A stretch of 64,000 nt of DNA from Pseudomonas entomophila L48 (GTDB lineage Bacteria; Pseudomonadota; Gammaproteobacteria; Pseudomonadales; Pseudomonadaceae): contig NC_008027.1 of assembly GCF_000026105.1 (NCBI RefSeq), forward strand, positions 3,486,501 through 3,550,500, written 5' to 3'. Both the position numbers and the translations under genes were made by a program. The notes under the pieces were generated by a model. That model saw nothing but the letters and a program-made list of their open reading frames with translations. It was not told the origin of the DNA and searched no databases. Positions 43,776 to 52,246 of the stretch are shown here, in pieces; the first letter of the stretch is position 1; each line of letters starts with the position of its first letter.

Positions 43776-43793
43776 ATAAGTATCGATACCGTA
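43776..43793 (-). promoter_or_regulatory. 18-bp repeated motif, copy 1
   Basis: Minus strand TACGGTATCGATACTTAT, 96 bp ahead of the 76-aa gene and 11 bp after the stop of the preceding gene. It shares 15 or more of 18 bases with the copies at 45536 and 46561. This copy contains the perfect palindrome GGTATCGATACC. Confidence 0.6.
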
Positions 43794-43804
43794 ACCTCGG
43801 CCAC

Positions 43805-44590
43805 TCACGGTTGCGTGGGGTAGTTGCCCGGTACGAAGGCATTGATCGACACATCGAAATAAACGCTTTGCGGGCTCGATGCGCTCAAGGTCACCGCGGT
43901 GTAGCGGCCCATCTGCAATGTCGCGTTGGCCGACGCCTGCGCCGACTTGCTCATCGTCTGGGGCGCCACCGGCCGCAGCACGCTCAGGGGCAACACACTG
44001 CCAACGGGTACATTGCTGGCGACGAACACCCAGACCGTCGGCGCGGTTACCTGGGTGTACCGCGTCTGGTAAGGGTTGAGGCTGTTGTAATTGACGGGCG
44101 TCGGGTTGTCCGGTTTTCCATCGTCGCTCTGGTAGATGAAACTTGCCACGCCCGTGGCCACCGGCTGGGCATACTGCGGCGCGTCGTAATACATGCCGAC
44201 GTACCCCGCCAGGCCACTGCCATCGCCGTTCACCTGCGTGCCATCGAAGCTGTAGGTATTGCCCGCCTGCGCCTCGGAGCAAGCCTGCATGGTCACTGTG
44301 CCCGGGTACGCCACCGGGACGTAAGACACATAGACCGCGAGGCTGGTGTCGAACACCAGCGTGGTCTGATCGGCAATCGGCTGCAGGATGTAGGCCACCA
44401 CGACATTGTCGCCCTCGGAAACCGGGTCAGGCAGTACCACGATGATGTACTGGTTATTGGCAACCAGGAACTGCCTGGCCTGAAGGTCGACATTGAGGTT
44501 CAGCAGCAGTGTCCCTGCGCTGCAAGGCAGTGCCGCCAGCATGCCCAGCAGCCAAGCGACGGTCAGACACATCAATCCGGATCGATTCAT
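43805..44590 (-). CDS. Secreted hypothetical protein of the 43-46 kb cluster
   Basis: A 261-aa protein with a clear Sec signal peptide (start MNRSGLMCLTVAWLLG, cleavage near CSAG; GGGAG ribosome site). The mature part is all-beta in appearance, rich in Thr, Val, Tyr and Asn, with one Cys (MQACSEAQ). No catalytic motif or known family. Upstream on the same strand lies the 242-aa gene and downstream the 76-aa gene; the three are probably co-regulated. Confidence 0.7.
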   Translation of the reverse strand: MNRSGLMCLTVAWLLGMLAALPCSAGTLLLNLNVDLQARQFLVANNQYIIVVLPDPVSEGDNVVVAYILQPIADQTTLVFDTSLAVYVSYVPVAYPGTVTMQACSEAQAGNTYSFDGTQVNGDGSGLAGYVGMYYDAPQYAQPVATGVASFIYQSDDGKPDNPTPVNYNSLNPYQTRYTQVTAPTVWVFVASNVPVGSVLPLSVLRPVAPQTMSKSAQASANATLQMGRYTAVTLSASSPQSVYFDVSINAFVPGNYPTQP

Positions 44591-44663
44591 TGGCTTCTCC
44601 CAAGAAAAACACCCGTATCCACCAAGGGCGGATACGGGTGTCATGGCATCAACCGATGCGCTT

Positions 44664-45392
44664 TCAGCTGCCGGAGTTGACGATGGTACCGATCGTCGAG
44701 CCCGAGCTTACCGGCTGTACGGCGGGAGTGCCGGGCAGGTTGGTGATGGCGAAGGTGCTGGCCAGCACCTGCAGGTCGTATTCAATGGTGCTGGCATTGA
44801 AGGAGAAGGTGCAGCCCGGCGCCGACACGCTGGCCTGCACGTTACCCGACTGCAGGCTCTGTTGCGCCGCCACCATCAGGATGGTGTCCAGTGGTTTCAT
44901 CATGATCGAACCTTGTGGGTTCAGGGTGAAAGCGCAGAAAGGCAGGTACTGGGTACCGTTCGGTGTGGTGACCAGCCCGGCAAGGCCCACGGTCAACGGT
45001 GGCGTCCCGGCCGGCCGGTTGTTGAACAGGCCCAGGCTGTCGGCCGGCACACCCGACACACCGCCCGACACGAAGCTGCCGTCAGGGTTGAAGGTCTGCG
45101 CGCTGCCCAGCGACAGCTCCGTGGAAATGGACTGCATCTGGATCGTGGTATTGGCCGCGATGTTGCCCTGGGTGGTGACATAGATCTTGTATTGCGGGTT
45201 GTACTCGATGTCGACCAGCCCGAACATCGAACCAAACGGCACGGAGAACCAGGTGGGCACACCGGCGGTGAGCTGGTTTGGCCCCACCGCGCCTTTGTAG
45301 GCCATCAGGCTGTAGCCCTGGGCTTGCAAGGCACTGAGCACCGCCTTCTGGTCGGCCGTAGTGAAATCAAAATCCATGGAGAACGTGGTCAT
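44664..45392 (-). CDS. Uncharacterised 242-aa beta-rich protein of the 43-46 kb cluster
   Basis: Starts MTTFSMDFDFTTADQKAVLS. I choose this ATG because AGGTG lies 6 bases upstream, whereas the earlier ATG at 45407 has its AAGGA touching it. There is no signal peptide. The sequence is beta-rich (WFSVPFGSMFGLVDIEYNPQYKIYV) with Cys at FCAFTL and APGCTF. I recognise no family. Copy 2 of the 18-bp motif sits 144 bp upstream. Confidence 0.68.
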   Translation of the reverse strand: MTTFSMDFDFTTADQKAVLSALQAQGYSLMAYKGAVGPNQLTAGVPTWFSVPFGSMFGLVDIEYNPQYKIYVTTQGNIAANTTIQMQSISTELSLGSAQTFNPDGSFVSGGVSGVPADSLGLFNNRPAGTPPLTVGLAGLVTTPNGTQYLPFCAFTLNPQGSIMMKPLDTILMVAAQQSLQSGNVQASVSAPGCTFSFNASTIEYDLQVLASTFAITNLPGTPAVQPVSSGSTIGTIVNSGS

Positions 45393-45535
45393 CTTTTCAC
45401 CTGTCATTCCTTAACGCCTTGATATATGTCGGCCGCGTGTTTGGCGGCCAACGACCTGAGTCACCGAATAGCAACTTTCAATCCTTGGCTTTTCCTTGTG
45501 ACTCGGGAGAAGCGTAAACATCCAGCCGCTGCCCA

Positions 45536-45553
45536 ATAAGTAGCGTTACCGTA
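45536..45553 (-). promoter_or_regulatory. 18-bp repeated motif, copy 2
   Basis: Minus strand TACGGTAACGCTACTTAT, between the stop of the winged-helix regulator and the start of the 242-aa gene. It differs from copy 3 at one base. Confidence 0.6.
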
Positions 45554-45572
45554 ACTAACGGCGAACTTTCAG

Positions 45573-46352
45573 TTACCCCCGCAAGCATGCCCGCTCCTGT
45601 TGCGGTGTATTCAGAAACGCCTGCAATGCCTGGCAAATGGAGGACGCCAAGGCTTCCTGGTGGGTGATCTGCGGGTAGGCTTCGCCGTTGAACTGCTCCG
45701 ACCAGGTCACGCAACCGGTGGCCGTTTCGATCAGGCGAACGCTGGTGCGGATGCGCTGCGCATCGACATGCACGCTGCCCTCCAGGCGGTGCCCACCGGC
45801 CATGGGTTGCGGTGCCCTGCCAACGGGCTCGACGATGATTCGCCGGCCCAGGTTCTTGTACAGCAGGTGCGTCAGTTCCTCGTGCAACCCCTGGGCGAAA
45901 CACTCCCACTCGGCGGCTTGCGCCACGCACCTGAAGGGGCAGATGGAGAAAGCGTTGCCCTGCTGAAACCCGCAGGTGGCCGGGCGCAGGCGCCGGAACT
46001 CGGGCATGTAGCACCCCAGCGGCACGACGATTTCAAGCGAGGCGGTGTTGTCGCCGACGGCATAATAGTGCTTGAGCTTGGCCCGCAAGCGCCCGACCTG
46101 GACACGGACCACCGGGTCCTCTCCCGGGCTGTAGTACCGCGGGTCGCGGTCGAACACCCCGATACCGATCGCATATTCGCTGGTGTCCCGGACGCACTCC
46201 CTGAGCGCCTGCTCCACCAGGTAATCCAGCAGTCGGCTCATGCGTGGCGATTTCCTGAAAGCCGCGCTGGCCAACAGCGCGTCCTTCGCGGACCTGACCT
46301 CCTCCACCGCCACCAGATCCTGGCCCACTCGTTTGCCCTGCGCTTCAGCCAT
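45573..46352 (-). CDS. Winged-helix regulator with TolB_N-like sensor domain
   Basis: A 259-aa protein. Residues 10-110 match the family pattern FRKSPRMSRLLDYLVEQAL ... IGIGVFDRDPRYYSPGEDPV, VRVQVGRLRAKLKHYY and LGCYMPEF, an OmpR-like DNA-binding domain common in CadC/adenylate-cyclase-like regulators. The rest resembles the TolB amino-terminal domain (LHEELTHLLYKNLGRRIIV, RLEGSV, IRTSVRLIETATGCVTWSEQF). No membrane helix. The start is chosen at MAEAQG with AGAGGA about 10 bases upstream. Copy 3 of the 18-bp motif lies 209 bp upstream, suggesting autoregulation and control of the three genes downstream. Confidence 0.8.
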   Translation of the reverse strand: MAEAQGKRVGQDLVAVEEVRSAKDALLASAAFRKSPRMSRLLDYLVEQALRECVRDTSEYAIGIGVFDRDPRYYSPGEDPVVRVQVGRLRAKLKHYYAVGDNTASLEIVVPLGCYMPEFRRLRPATCGFQQGNAFSICPFRCVAQAAEWECFAQGLHEELTHLLYKNLGRRIIVEPVGRAPQPMAGGHRLEGSVHVDAQRIRTSVRLIETATGCVTWSEQFNGEAYPQITHQEALASSICQALQAFLNTPQQERACLRG

Positions 46353-46560
46353 GGCATGAATTTCCTCTGCATCCTTACATGGAAAATATGCATGTATGCC
46401 GAGCGGCTTGGTTCGATACATCCTTGGGCAGCACTGCACTCGCCACACCGCACTGTCTGGAAACGCCGCCCCTGTTTCTTAGTTCGACAAGTTCTGGCGG
46501 CCCCGCAAGTTTCACAACTTCCAGCGGTGCCTGACAGCCTAACGACGCGCGCAGTAGCCT

Positions 46561-46578
46561 ATAAGTATCGTTACCGTA
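46561..46578 (-). promoter_or_regulatory. 18-bp repeated motif, copy 3, in the regulator's upstream region
   Basis: Minus strand TACGGTAACGATACTTAT within the 408-bp gap between the winged-helix regulator and the divergent diguanylate cyclase gene. The TACTTAT end could double as a -10 element. Nothing else was recognised in this gap. Confidence 0.6.
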
Positions 46579-46760
46579 GCGCGGAAGTTTCCTGGCCGTG
46601 CCGCGCATTTTTATCCGGGCCGCAGTGGTGGCCCGGCCACCACCCTGTGTATGCTGTCCCCCGCGCGGCGAACGGAATCCCGGGCTGGCCTGCAGGAGCG
46701 CTCAAGCCACCCCACGCGATCGGGCCAAGATCGAGCACTATGTGACGGACGCCCCGCCCT

Positions 46761-47624
46761 ATGCCCGTTGACTTGCAGGCGCTCTACCCCAAGCTGATCC
46801 ACCTGATGCTCGACACCGTGTTCGTGGTCGACCGGGACGACACCATCGTGTTCGTGAGCAACGCCTGCGAAGCCCTGCTCGGCTACCGCGCCGAGGAGCT
46901 GACCGGCACCCCGATCACCCGCTACATGCACCCCGACGACCTGGAGGCCACCCGCGCCTCGATCGTCAAGGTCATGGGCGGCACGCCCCACTTCGATTTT
47001 CGCAACCGCTACCTGCGCAAGGATGGCGGTGTGGTGCATATTCTCTGGGCGGCGTTCTGGTCCGACGAGGTGGGCGCACGCATCGGTGTCGCGCGCAACA
47101 TTACCGCCCTCGCCCAGGCCGAGCACGAACTGCGCTTCCTCGCCCACCACGACCCGTTGACCCACTTGACCAACCGCTCGCTGTTCAACGACCGGCTGGC
47201 CTCGGCCTTGCGCTCGGCACAACGTCACCAACGCCGGCTGGCGCTGCTGTTCCTGGATATCAACGACTTCAAGGGCATCAATGACGGCCACGGCCATGCG
47301 GTGGGCGACCGTGTGCTGTGCGCCATCGCGCAACGCTTGCAGGCCTGCGTGCGCGAGGCCGACACGGTGGCGCGCATCGGCGGAGACGAATTCATCGTGC
47401 TGTTGACCGATATCCCGTCGGATACCGCCGTGTACGAGAAGGTGGAGCAAATCGCCGCGGCCATGGCCGAGCCGCTGAGCGCGGAATTCGGTGAAGTGCG
47501 GATGCCGTCCTGCAGTATCGGCCTGGCCTTCTACCCTGAGGATGGCCAGGATGCCGATACCCTGCTCAGCCACGCGGACGGCGACATGTACCGCAACAAG
47601 CGGCGCCGCGCCCGGGTGGGGTGA
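46761..47624 (+). CDS. PAS-GGDEF diguanylate cyclase
   Basis: A 287-aa cytoplasmic protein. The PAS domain spans residues about 10-125 (FVVDRDDTIVFVSNACEALL ... RNRYLRKDGGVVHILW). The GGDEF domain covers about 130-287, with active site IGGDEFIVL and an inhibitory I-site READ five residues before GGDEF, so it should make c-di-GMP and be product-inhibited. There is no EAL domain. The ribosome site is weak. Neighbours give no obvious pathway link. Confidence 0.9.
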   Translation: MPVDLQALYPKLIHLMLDTVFVVDRDDTIVFVSNACEALLGYRAEELTGTPITRYMHPDDLEATRASIVKVMGGTPHFDFRNRYLRKDGGVVHILWAAFWSDEVGARIGVARNITALAQAEHELRFLAHHDPLTHLTNRSLFNDRLASALRSAQRHQRRLALLFLDINDFKGINDGHGHAVGDRVLCAIAQRLQACVREADTVARIGGDEFIVLLTDIPSDTAVYEKVEQIAAAMAEPLSAEFGEVRMPSCSIGLAFYPEDGQDADTLLSHADGDMYRNKRRRARVG

Positions 47625-47634
47625 GCCTCGCGCA

Positions 47635-48279
47635 TCACCAGCGCAGCAGGCGCGGCCCGAGCACGGCGCCGAGCAGCGTGGGCACGAGCATGCCCAACAG
47701 GTACCAGAGCCCCCAGAACGGCACGCCCATCTCCGGGCAATGCAGGCAGTACACCAGTGTCGCGGTGGAGCCGGCGAGCAGCCCGCCTGCGGCGCCGGCC
47801 TGGCGCAGGCGGGTCGGCGCCAGGCCACGCAACGCCCAGAACACGGCGATGAATACCGGTGTCGAGAGCAGGGTGATGTTCAATGCGCAGGTGCGCCAGG
47901 TGCGGCCAAAGATCAGGTCGGCCCGCGCCTCCGGCGGGGCACCGAACAGGCTGATGGCGGCGCCCAACCATACCAGCAGCAACGGCACCCCCAGCAGCCC
48001 CCACAACGCACCGCCTCTTACACCCGGCCGGGCCAGCCGCTGGGTCAACCACAGGCCCAGCAACGCCAGGCTGGTGGGCAACGCCACCTTGGCCCAGAAC
48101 AATGGCGTGCGCGCCACCTCGGCCAGGTCGCTCCGTACACCGTAGAGCGCCACGGTCAGCAACAGCGCGCCCAGCAGGCCGGCGAGCAGCGCCAGCCCCA
48201 GGCGCCGCGCCAGCGCGTGGCGGTCCACCGGCCCTTCCGCGGTGGCCAGCAGGCTGATCAGTTCATCGGTCTTCATCAT
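47635..48279 (-). CDS. NrsF-family (DUF1109) membrane anti-sigma factor
   Basis: A 214-aa protein with six predicted membrane helices and a short cytoplasmic N-terminus (MMKTDELISLLATAEGPVDR) that would hold the sigma factor. A conserved Cys pair lies in LVYCLHCPEMG (residues about 177-187), a plausible metal or redox sensor site; another Cys is in WRTCALN. It overlaps the end of the ECF sigma gene by 17 bp. In Caulobacter the NrsF-SigF pair responds to heavy metals and controls bufferin genes, as appears to be the case here. Confidence 0.88.
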   Translation of the reverse strand: MMKTDELISLLATAEGPVDRHALARRLGLALLAGLLGALLLTVALYGVRSDLAEVARTPLFWAKVALPTSLALLGLWLTQRLARPGVRGGALWGLLGVPLLLVWLGAAISLFGAPPEARADLIFGRTWRTCALNITLLSTPVFIAVFWALRGLAPTRLRQAGAAGGLLAGSTATLVYCLHCPEMGVPFWGLWYLLGMLVPTLLGAVLGPRLLRW

Positions 48280-48850
48280 GGCCTTTACCTCGAATCAACT
48301 TGCCCAGGGCCTTGAGGCCTCGGTGTATCCCCACCTTCACCGCCGAACTGGATAGCCCGGTGATTTGCGCGGTTTCCTCCACCGACAAGCCCTCCAGCTT
48401 GACGTGCACGATGGGCAGGCGCTGACGGTCCGGCAACTGCCCGAGCAGTTTGCCCAGGTCCCGACTGGCCTGGGCGGGTTGCTCATCACTGGCGGCGAAC
48501 AGTTCGCTGTCGTCGTCCAACAGATCGTGCCGCGCCTCGCGACGGGCGTGGCTGCGCAGGTGGTCGGCCAGCTTGTAGCGGGCGATCGCCTGCACCCAGG
48601 CGGTGAGCGGCTGCCGCGCCTGGTAGGTGTGGCGCGCATTGTGCACCGCCAGCAGCACCTCCTGCAGCAGGTCCTCGACCTCGGCCGGGTGCTGGGGCAG
48701 GCGCCGCCGCAGAAAGCCGCGGATATGGGCTGCCAATGCCGTGAGGAACTGGCGATAGGCGAAGGTGTCGCCTGCCAGCCCTTGCAGCAACAGGGCCTGC
48801 AACTGCGATTCGCGGGTGCTGAGCACGTCCTGTGAGTTAGTTCGTTGCAT
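48263..48850 (-). CDS. ECF sigma factor, SigF-like (partner of NrsF)
   Basis: Up to 195 aa. Region 2 includes PAEVEDLLQEVLLAVHNARH and WVQAIARYKLADHLR; region 4 includes DRQRLPIVHVKLEGLSVEET and TGLSSSAVKVGIHRGLKAL. The family usually begins shortly before region 2.1. A GTAACC-N16-CGAA promoter (48841-48866) overlaps the first ATG (48850), so the mRNA probably starts downstream of it and the true start may be the in-frame GTG at 48826 or later. It is co-transcribed with nrsF and very likely transcribes itself and the bufferin operon on the opposite strand. Confidence 0.88.
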   Translation of the reverse strand: MQRTNSQDVLSTRESQLQALLLQGLAGDTFAYRQFLTALAAHIRGFLRRRLPQHPAEVEDLLQEVLLAVHNARHTYQARQPLTAWVQAIARYKLADHLRSHARREARHDLLDDDSELFAASDEQPAQASRDLGKLLGQLPDRQRLPIVHVKLEGLSVEETAQITGLSSSAVKVGIHRGLKALGKLIRGKGHDEDR

Positions 48851-48866
48851 CGGCCGCCAGGGTTAC
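48841..48866 (-). promoter_or_regulatory. ECF promoter GTAACC-N16-CGAA of the sigma/anti-sigma operon
   Basis: On the minus strand, GTAACC (48866-48861), 16 bases, CGAA (48844-48841): identical hexamer, tetramer and spacing to the site at 49141-49166, and to the SigF consensus I recall from Caulobacter. Confidence 0.75.
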
Positions 48867-48976
48867 ACCGTCGGTGGGTTTCTTTTCATCCAAGCATTGC
48901 CTGCGTGCCGGGCGCAAGTGGCGGATGAACGGTAAAGGCTTCCGGGACCCGTCCCTGGTCATGGGGTGGTGCGCAT

Positions 48977-49100
48977 ATCGCGGATGAATCCGCTCCTACA
49001 GCGGTTGCACATGCCGCACCTGGGGCGCCGCAAGGCGAACGATCATGGCCAAGGTAGGAGCGGATTCATCCGCGATGCGCCGCGCGCGGCGCTCGATCTC
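48977..49100. repeat. REP pair, family A
   Basis: Inverted ATCGCGGATGAATCCGCTCC units (48977-49000 and 49053-49100, the latter with the GCGGCGCTCGATCTC extension) between the sigma-factor and bufferin promoters. Confidence 0.88.
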
Positions 49101-49140
49101 ATAGGCGCAGACAATCCCGAGAAAAAAATTTCCCGAGCCT

Positions 49141-49166
49141 GTAACCCGATCCGCCCCCACCACGAA
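49141..49166 (+). promoter_or_regulatory. ECF promoter GTAACC-N16-CGAA of the bufferin operon
   Basis: GTAACC at 49141-49146, 16-base spacer, CGAA at 49163-49166, 57 bp ahead of bufA. It matches the sigma-operon promoter exactly in both boxes and spacing. Confidence 0.78.
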
Positions 49167-49222
49167 CTACTCCATGAGCCGCCGGTAAACCGCCTCGGCC
49201 ACTTCCCCTGGAGAGCACCACC

Positions 49223-49507
49223 ATGAAAACCCTCGCCCTCGCCTCCGCCGCCCTGGCCCTCGCCGCCCTGGCCGGCACCGCCATGGCCGACGACACCAAG
49301 CCAGCCGGCACCGGCGCCACCATGGAAAAATGTTACGGCGTCGCCATGGCCGGCAAGAACGACTGCAAGGCCGGTGCCGGCACCACCTGCGCCGGCAGTG
49401 CCAAGAAGGACTACGACGGCATGCACTGGAAGAACGTCCCCACCGGCACCTGCACGTCGATCCAGACCCCCAACGGCATGGGCTCGCTCACCCCGATCAA
49501 GTCCTGA
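49223..49507 (+). CDS. bufA: BufA1-type bufferin precursor (DUF2282), copper-binding RiPP
   Basis: A 94-aa precursor with Sec signal peptide ([20 protein letters not shown], cleavage after MA near 22). The core has four Cys: C37 in [15 protein letters not shown]48, C56 in TTCAG and C77 in PTGTC. In described bufferins the two central Cys are converted by a MNIO enzyme to thiooxazole-type heterocycles that chelate copper, and the product is exported to the periplasm. It is directly followed by bufB, bufC and a DoxX gene, and preceded by a SigF-type promoter. Confidence 0.9.
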   Translation: MKTLALASAALALAALAGTAMADDTKPAGTGATMEKCYGVAMAGKNDCKAGAGTTCAGSAKKDYDGMHWKNVPTGTCTSIQTPNGMGSLTPIKS

Positions 49508-49523
49508 ACAGAGGCCGCCGACC

Positions 49524-50357
49524 ATGAACGGGATCACCACAATCGGTGCCGGGCTCGGGCTCAAGGCCGAGCACTATGCCCAAGCCTGGGCCTGCCGCGC
49601 AGACGGAATGTGGTTCGAAGTCCACCCGGAGAACTACATGGTCGGTGGCCCACGCCTTGCCTGGCTGCAGCGGATGGCCGAGCGTCATCCACTGTCGCTG
49701 CACGGCGTCGCGCTGTCACTGGCGGCGGACGCCGAACCGGATATCGAGCACCTGCGCCGCTTGCGCCTGCTGATCGAACAGGTGCGCCCGGCACTGGTGT
49801 CGGAACACCTGGCCTGGTCGACCTGGCGTGGCCAGTACCACCCCGACCTGCTGCCCTTCCCTCGCTGCCACGAAGCGCTGGTGCGCATCAGCGCGAACAT
49901 CCAGCGCACCCAGGAGGCACTGGGGCGCCCCATTTCCATCGAGAACCCCAGCCACTACCTGCACCTGGACGGCCATGACTGGGACGAAATCGATTTTCTC
50001 GGCGAACTGGTCCGCCGCACCGGCTGCGGCCTGCTGCTGGACGTCAACAACGTGCATGTCAGTGCCCACAATCTCGGTTTCAGCGCCCAGGACTACCTCG
50101 CCCGCTTCCCGGCCCAGGCCATCACCGAAGTCCACCTGGCCGGCCACAGCCATGACGACCAGGGCACACTGCTGATCGACTCCCATGACGCCCGCATCGC
50201 CGAACCGGTGTGGATGTTGTACCGGCAACTGATCCAGCGAATCGGCCCACGGCCAACCCTGATCGAACGCGACGGCAACATTCCCACCTTCGACGATTTG
50301 CTGGCCGAGCGCGCCATTGCCCAGGCGACCCTCGACCGAACCGGAGACCTGCCATGA
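49524..50357 (+). CDS. bufB: BufB, multinuclear non-heme iron oxidase (MNIO, DUF692)
   Basis: A 277-aa TIM-barrel enzyme that modifies Cys residues of the bufferin precursor. Metal-ligand segments of the family are present: [41 protein letters not shown] and [11 protein letters not shown]. The start is taken at [18 protein letters not shown], 16 bp after bufA. Its stop overlaps the bufC start (ATGA at 50354). Confidence 0.92.
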   Translation: MNGITTIGAGLGLKAEHYAQAWACRADGMWFEVHPENYMVGGPRLAWLQRMAERHPLSLHGVALSLAADAEPDIEHLRRLRLLIEQVRPALVSEHLAWSTWRGQYHPDLLPFPRCHEALVRISANIQRTQEALGRPISIENPSHYLHLDGHDWDEIDFLGELVRRTGCGLLLDVNNVHVSAHNLGFSAQDYLARFPAQAITEVHLAGHSHDDQGTLLIDSHDARIAEPVWMLYRQLIQRIGPRPTLIERDGNIPTFDDLLAERAIAQATLDRTGDLP

Positions 50358-51109
50358 ACCTCAGCCTTGGCCAGTTCCAGGCCGCATTCGTCGACGCCCT
50401 GTACCTGCGCCCCGCCCCGCAGCTGGCGGCACTTACCGAACAGGCGGCGTTCGCGGTGTACCGCAACACCGTTCTGGCAGGCTGTGTCGACGCGCTCCGG
50501 GCCAACTTCCCCAGCGTCGAAACGCTGGTCGGGCCCGAATGGATGCACGATGCCGCCGCAGCCTACGCCCAGCAGTCGCCGCCCTGCGACCCACGGCTGA
50601 TCCACTACGGCGCGGCGTTCCCGGCCTTTCTCGAAGATCTGCAGGCCTTTCACGGCCTGGTCTACTTGGCGGACGTCGCGCGCCTGGACTTCGCCTGGGG
50701 CGAAGCGTTCAGCGCACCCGACGATCCCTGCCTGCAACTGGCCGACCTGGCGGGCATGACGGCCAGTGACCTTGCCCGTAGCCACCTGCGCCCGCGTGCC
50801 AGCGTGCGCTGGCAGTGGTTCGATGCGCACCCGGCCTACAGCCTCTGGCGCCACAGCCGCGAACACCTGCCCTGGCCACCGGATCACGCCTGGATCGGCG
50901 AAGGCGCGCTGTTCAGCGGTGACTGCGCAGGCGTCACCCACCAGGCCCTCAGCCTCGGCGGTTGCGCCTTCCTCGATGCCTGTGCCGCCGGGCAGCCGCT
51001 GGAACAGGCTTCGCTGCACGCCGAACAGTCCCAACCCAATCTGGACTTCAACGACCTGCTCGGCCGGTTGCTGCAAGCCCAGGTCTTTCGCCCACTCACC
51101 TTCGCTTGA
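50354..51109 (+). CDS. bufC: BufC, DUF2063-type partner protein of the MNIO
   Basis: A 251-aa protein with the DUF2063 N-terminal helical domain ([15 protein letters not shown] ... [21 protein letters not shown]) and a C-terminal PqqD/RRE-like part expected to present the precursor to BufB. Translationally coupled to bufB. Confidence 0.9.
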   Translation: MNLSLGQFQAAFVDALYLRPAPQLAALTEQAAFAVYRNTVLAGCVDALRANFPSVETLVGPEWMHDAAAAYAQQSPPCDPRLIHYGAAFPAFLEDLQAFHGLVYLADVARLDFAWGEAFSAPDDPCLQLADLAGMTASDLARSHLRPRASVRWQWFDAHPAYSLWRHSREHLPWPPDHAWIGEGALFSGDCAGVTHQALSLGGCAFLDACAAGQPLEQASLHAEQSQPNLDFNDLLGRLLQAQVFRPLTFA

Positions 51110-51119
51110 GGGAGCCGTC

Positions 51120-51587
51120 ATGGACATCACCCACGCCAGCGCGTCACCCCACGGTCTGCGCCAACTCTGGAATCGCCTTGCCGACCACCTGCAACGGCTG
51201 TTGAGCGACAGCCTGCTGTGCCTGGTCGCCCGCCTGGGCATCGCCTCGATCTTCTTTCTGTCCGGGCGCACCAAGGTCGAAGGGCTGCTGACCATTACCC
51301 CCGGCACCTATGAGTTGTTCCAGAGCGACTATGCCTTGCCGCTGGTCTCCCCCTGGCTGGCGGCGCACCTGGCGACCTATGCCGAGCACCTGTTCCCGCT
51401 GCTGCTGGTGCTGGGCCTATTCACCCGCCTGTCGGCGCTGGCCTTGCTGGGGATGACCACGGTGATCGAGATCTTCGTCTACCCGGATGCCTGGCCCACC
51501 CACCTGTCCTGGGCTGGCCTGCTCCTGCTGCTGGTCGCCCGGGGTGGCGGGAGATGGTCGCTGGATCGGGTGTTGCGCTTGCGCTGA
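51120..51587 (+). CDS. DoxX-family membrane protein of the bufferin operon
   Basis: A 155-aa protein with four membrane helices and the DoxX signature [18 protein letters not shown]. DoxX proteins commonly close DUF692/DUF2063 operons; they are thought to have redox-linked membrane roles, but the function in bufferin maturation is unknown. It starts 10 bp after bufC with GGGAG upstream. Confidence 0.88.
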   Translation: MDITHASASPHGLRQLWNRLADHLQRLLSDSLLCLVARLGIASIFFLSGRTKVEGLLTITPGTYELFQSDYALPLVSPWLAAHLATYAEHLFPLLLVLGLFTRLSALALLGMTTVIEIFVYPDAWPTHLSWAGLLLLLVARGGGRWSLDRVLRLR

Positions 51588-51608
51588 CGCGCCGGCTTCG
51601 TGCCGCAG

Positions 51609-51971
51609 CTACTGATGGAGGTGCTCCAGATGCGAAGAGACCTCCATCACATCGTGAAGGATACGGACGATCTCGATGACCTCGCCCGCTGCGGCGCGAT
51701 AGAAAACGATATGCCGCGGCCTGACAACTCTCTGCGATGTGACCTCCAGCCTGCAGAAGAACAGGTGCAGGCTCCTGAGCCCTGGCGACAGCTCATCGCG
51801 CGCCGCGCTGCCAACACGGCCAGGCTCACACGCTATGGCGCGAAACGCTGCCTGAAGGAGGTCCTGGTAGCGACCCCTGGCAGCCGCGCCGAATTTCACT
51901 TCCGTATAGCGCAGGATATCCACAATATCGGTGCGGGCGTGATACGAGATGCGTACCACCGGCCGCTTCAC
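51609..51971 (-). CDS. parE: ParE/RelE-superfamily toxin
   Basis: A 120-aa protein with the ParE pattern: VRISYHARTDIVDILRYTEV, Arg-containing central SLHLFFCRLEV and the terminal FYRAAAGEVIEIVRILHDVMEV. ParE toxins inhibit gyrase and RelE relatives cut mRNA; sequence alone favours ParE given the ParD-type partner. ATGA overlap with the antitoxin gene upstream. At 120 aa it is slightly long. Confidence 0.85.
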   Translation of the reverse strand: MKRPVVRISYHARTDIVDILRYTEVKFGAAARGRYQDLLQAAFRAIACEPGRVGSAARDELSPGLRSLHLFFCRLEVTSQRVVRPRHIVFYRAAAGEVIEIVRILHDVMEVSSHLEHLHQ

Positions 51972-52246
51972 GCCTTCGCGCTCGCCAGGCGGCCCAGGTC
52001 GTCGAGGTAGGCCTCGAGGTCTGCCGGATCGACCTCGTCATACTCACCGGATTCAAGTTGCATGATCCCGGCGGAAGTGGCCGTGCGCAGTGCTTCAAGC
52101 CTGGCCGACTCTGCAGCCTCATGGGCAAGCAGCATGCGCAGGCCGGCACGCACGACTTCGCTGAAGTTCTGATATCGACCCGCCTTCACGAGATCATCGA
52201 TGGACTGCTCGAGCGGGCTGGGGACGATCACGTTGTGGGTAGCCAT
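51968..52246 (-). CDS. parD: ParD-type antitoxin (ribbon-helix-helix)
   Basis: A 92-aa protein: RHH DNA-binding N-terminus (MATHNVIVPSPLEQSIDDLV ... RYQNFSEVVRAGLRMLL) and an acidic, probably unfolded C-terminus (EYDEVDPADLEAYLDDL) that would bind the toxin. First gene of the pair; it should repress its own promoter in the 264-bp gap upstream. Confidence 0.88.
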   Translation of the reverse strand: MATHNVIVPSPLEQSIDDLVKAGRYQNFSEVVRAGLRMLLAHEAAESARLEALRTATSAGIMQLESGEYDEVDPADLEAYLDDLGRLASAKA

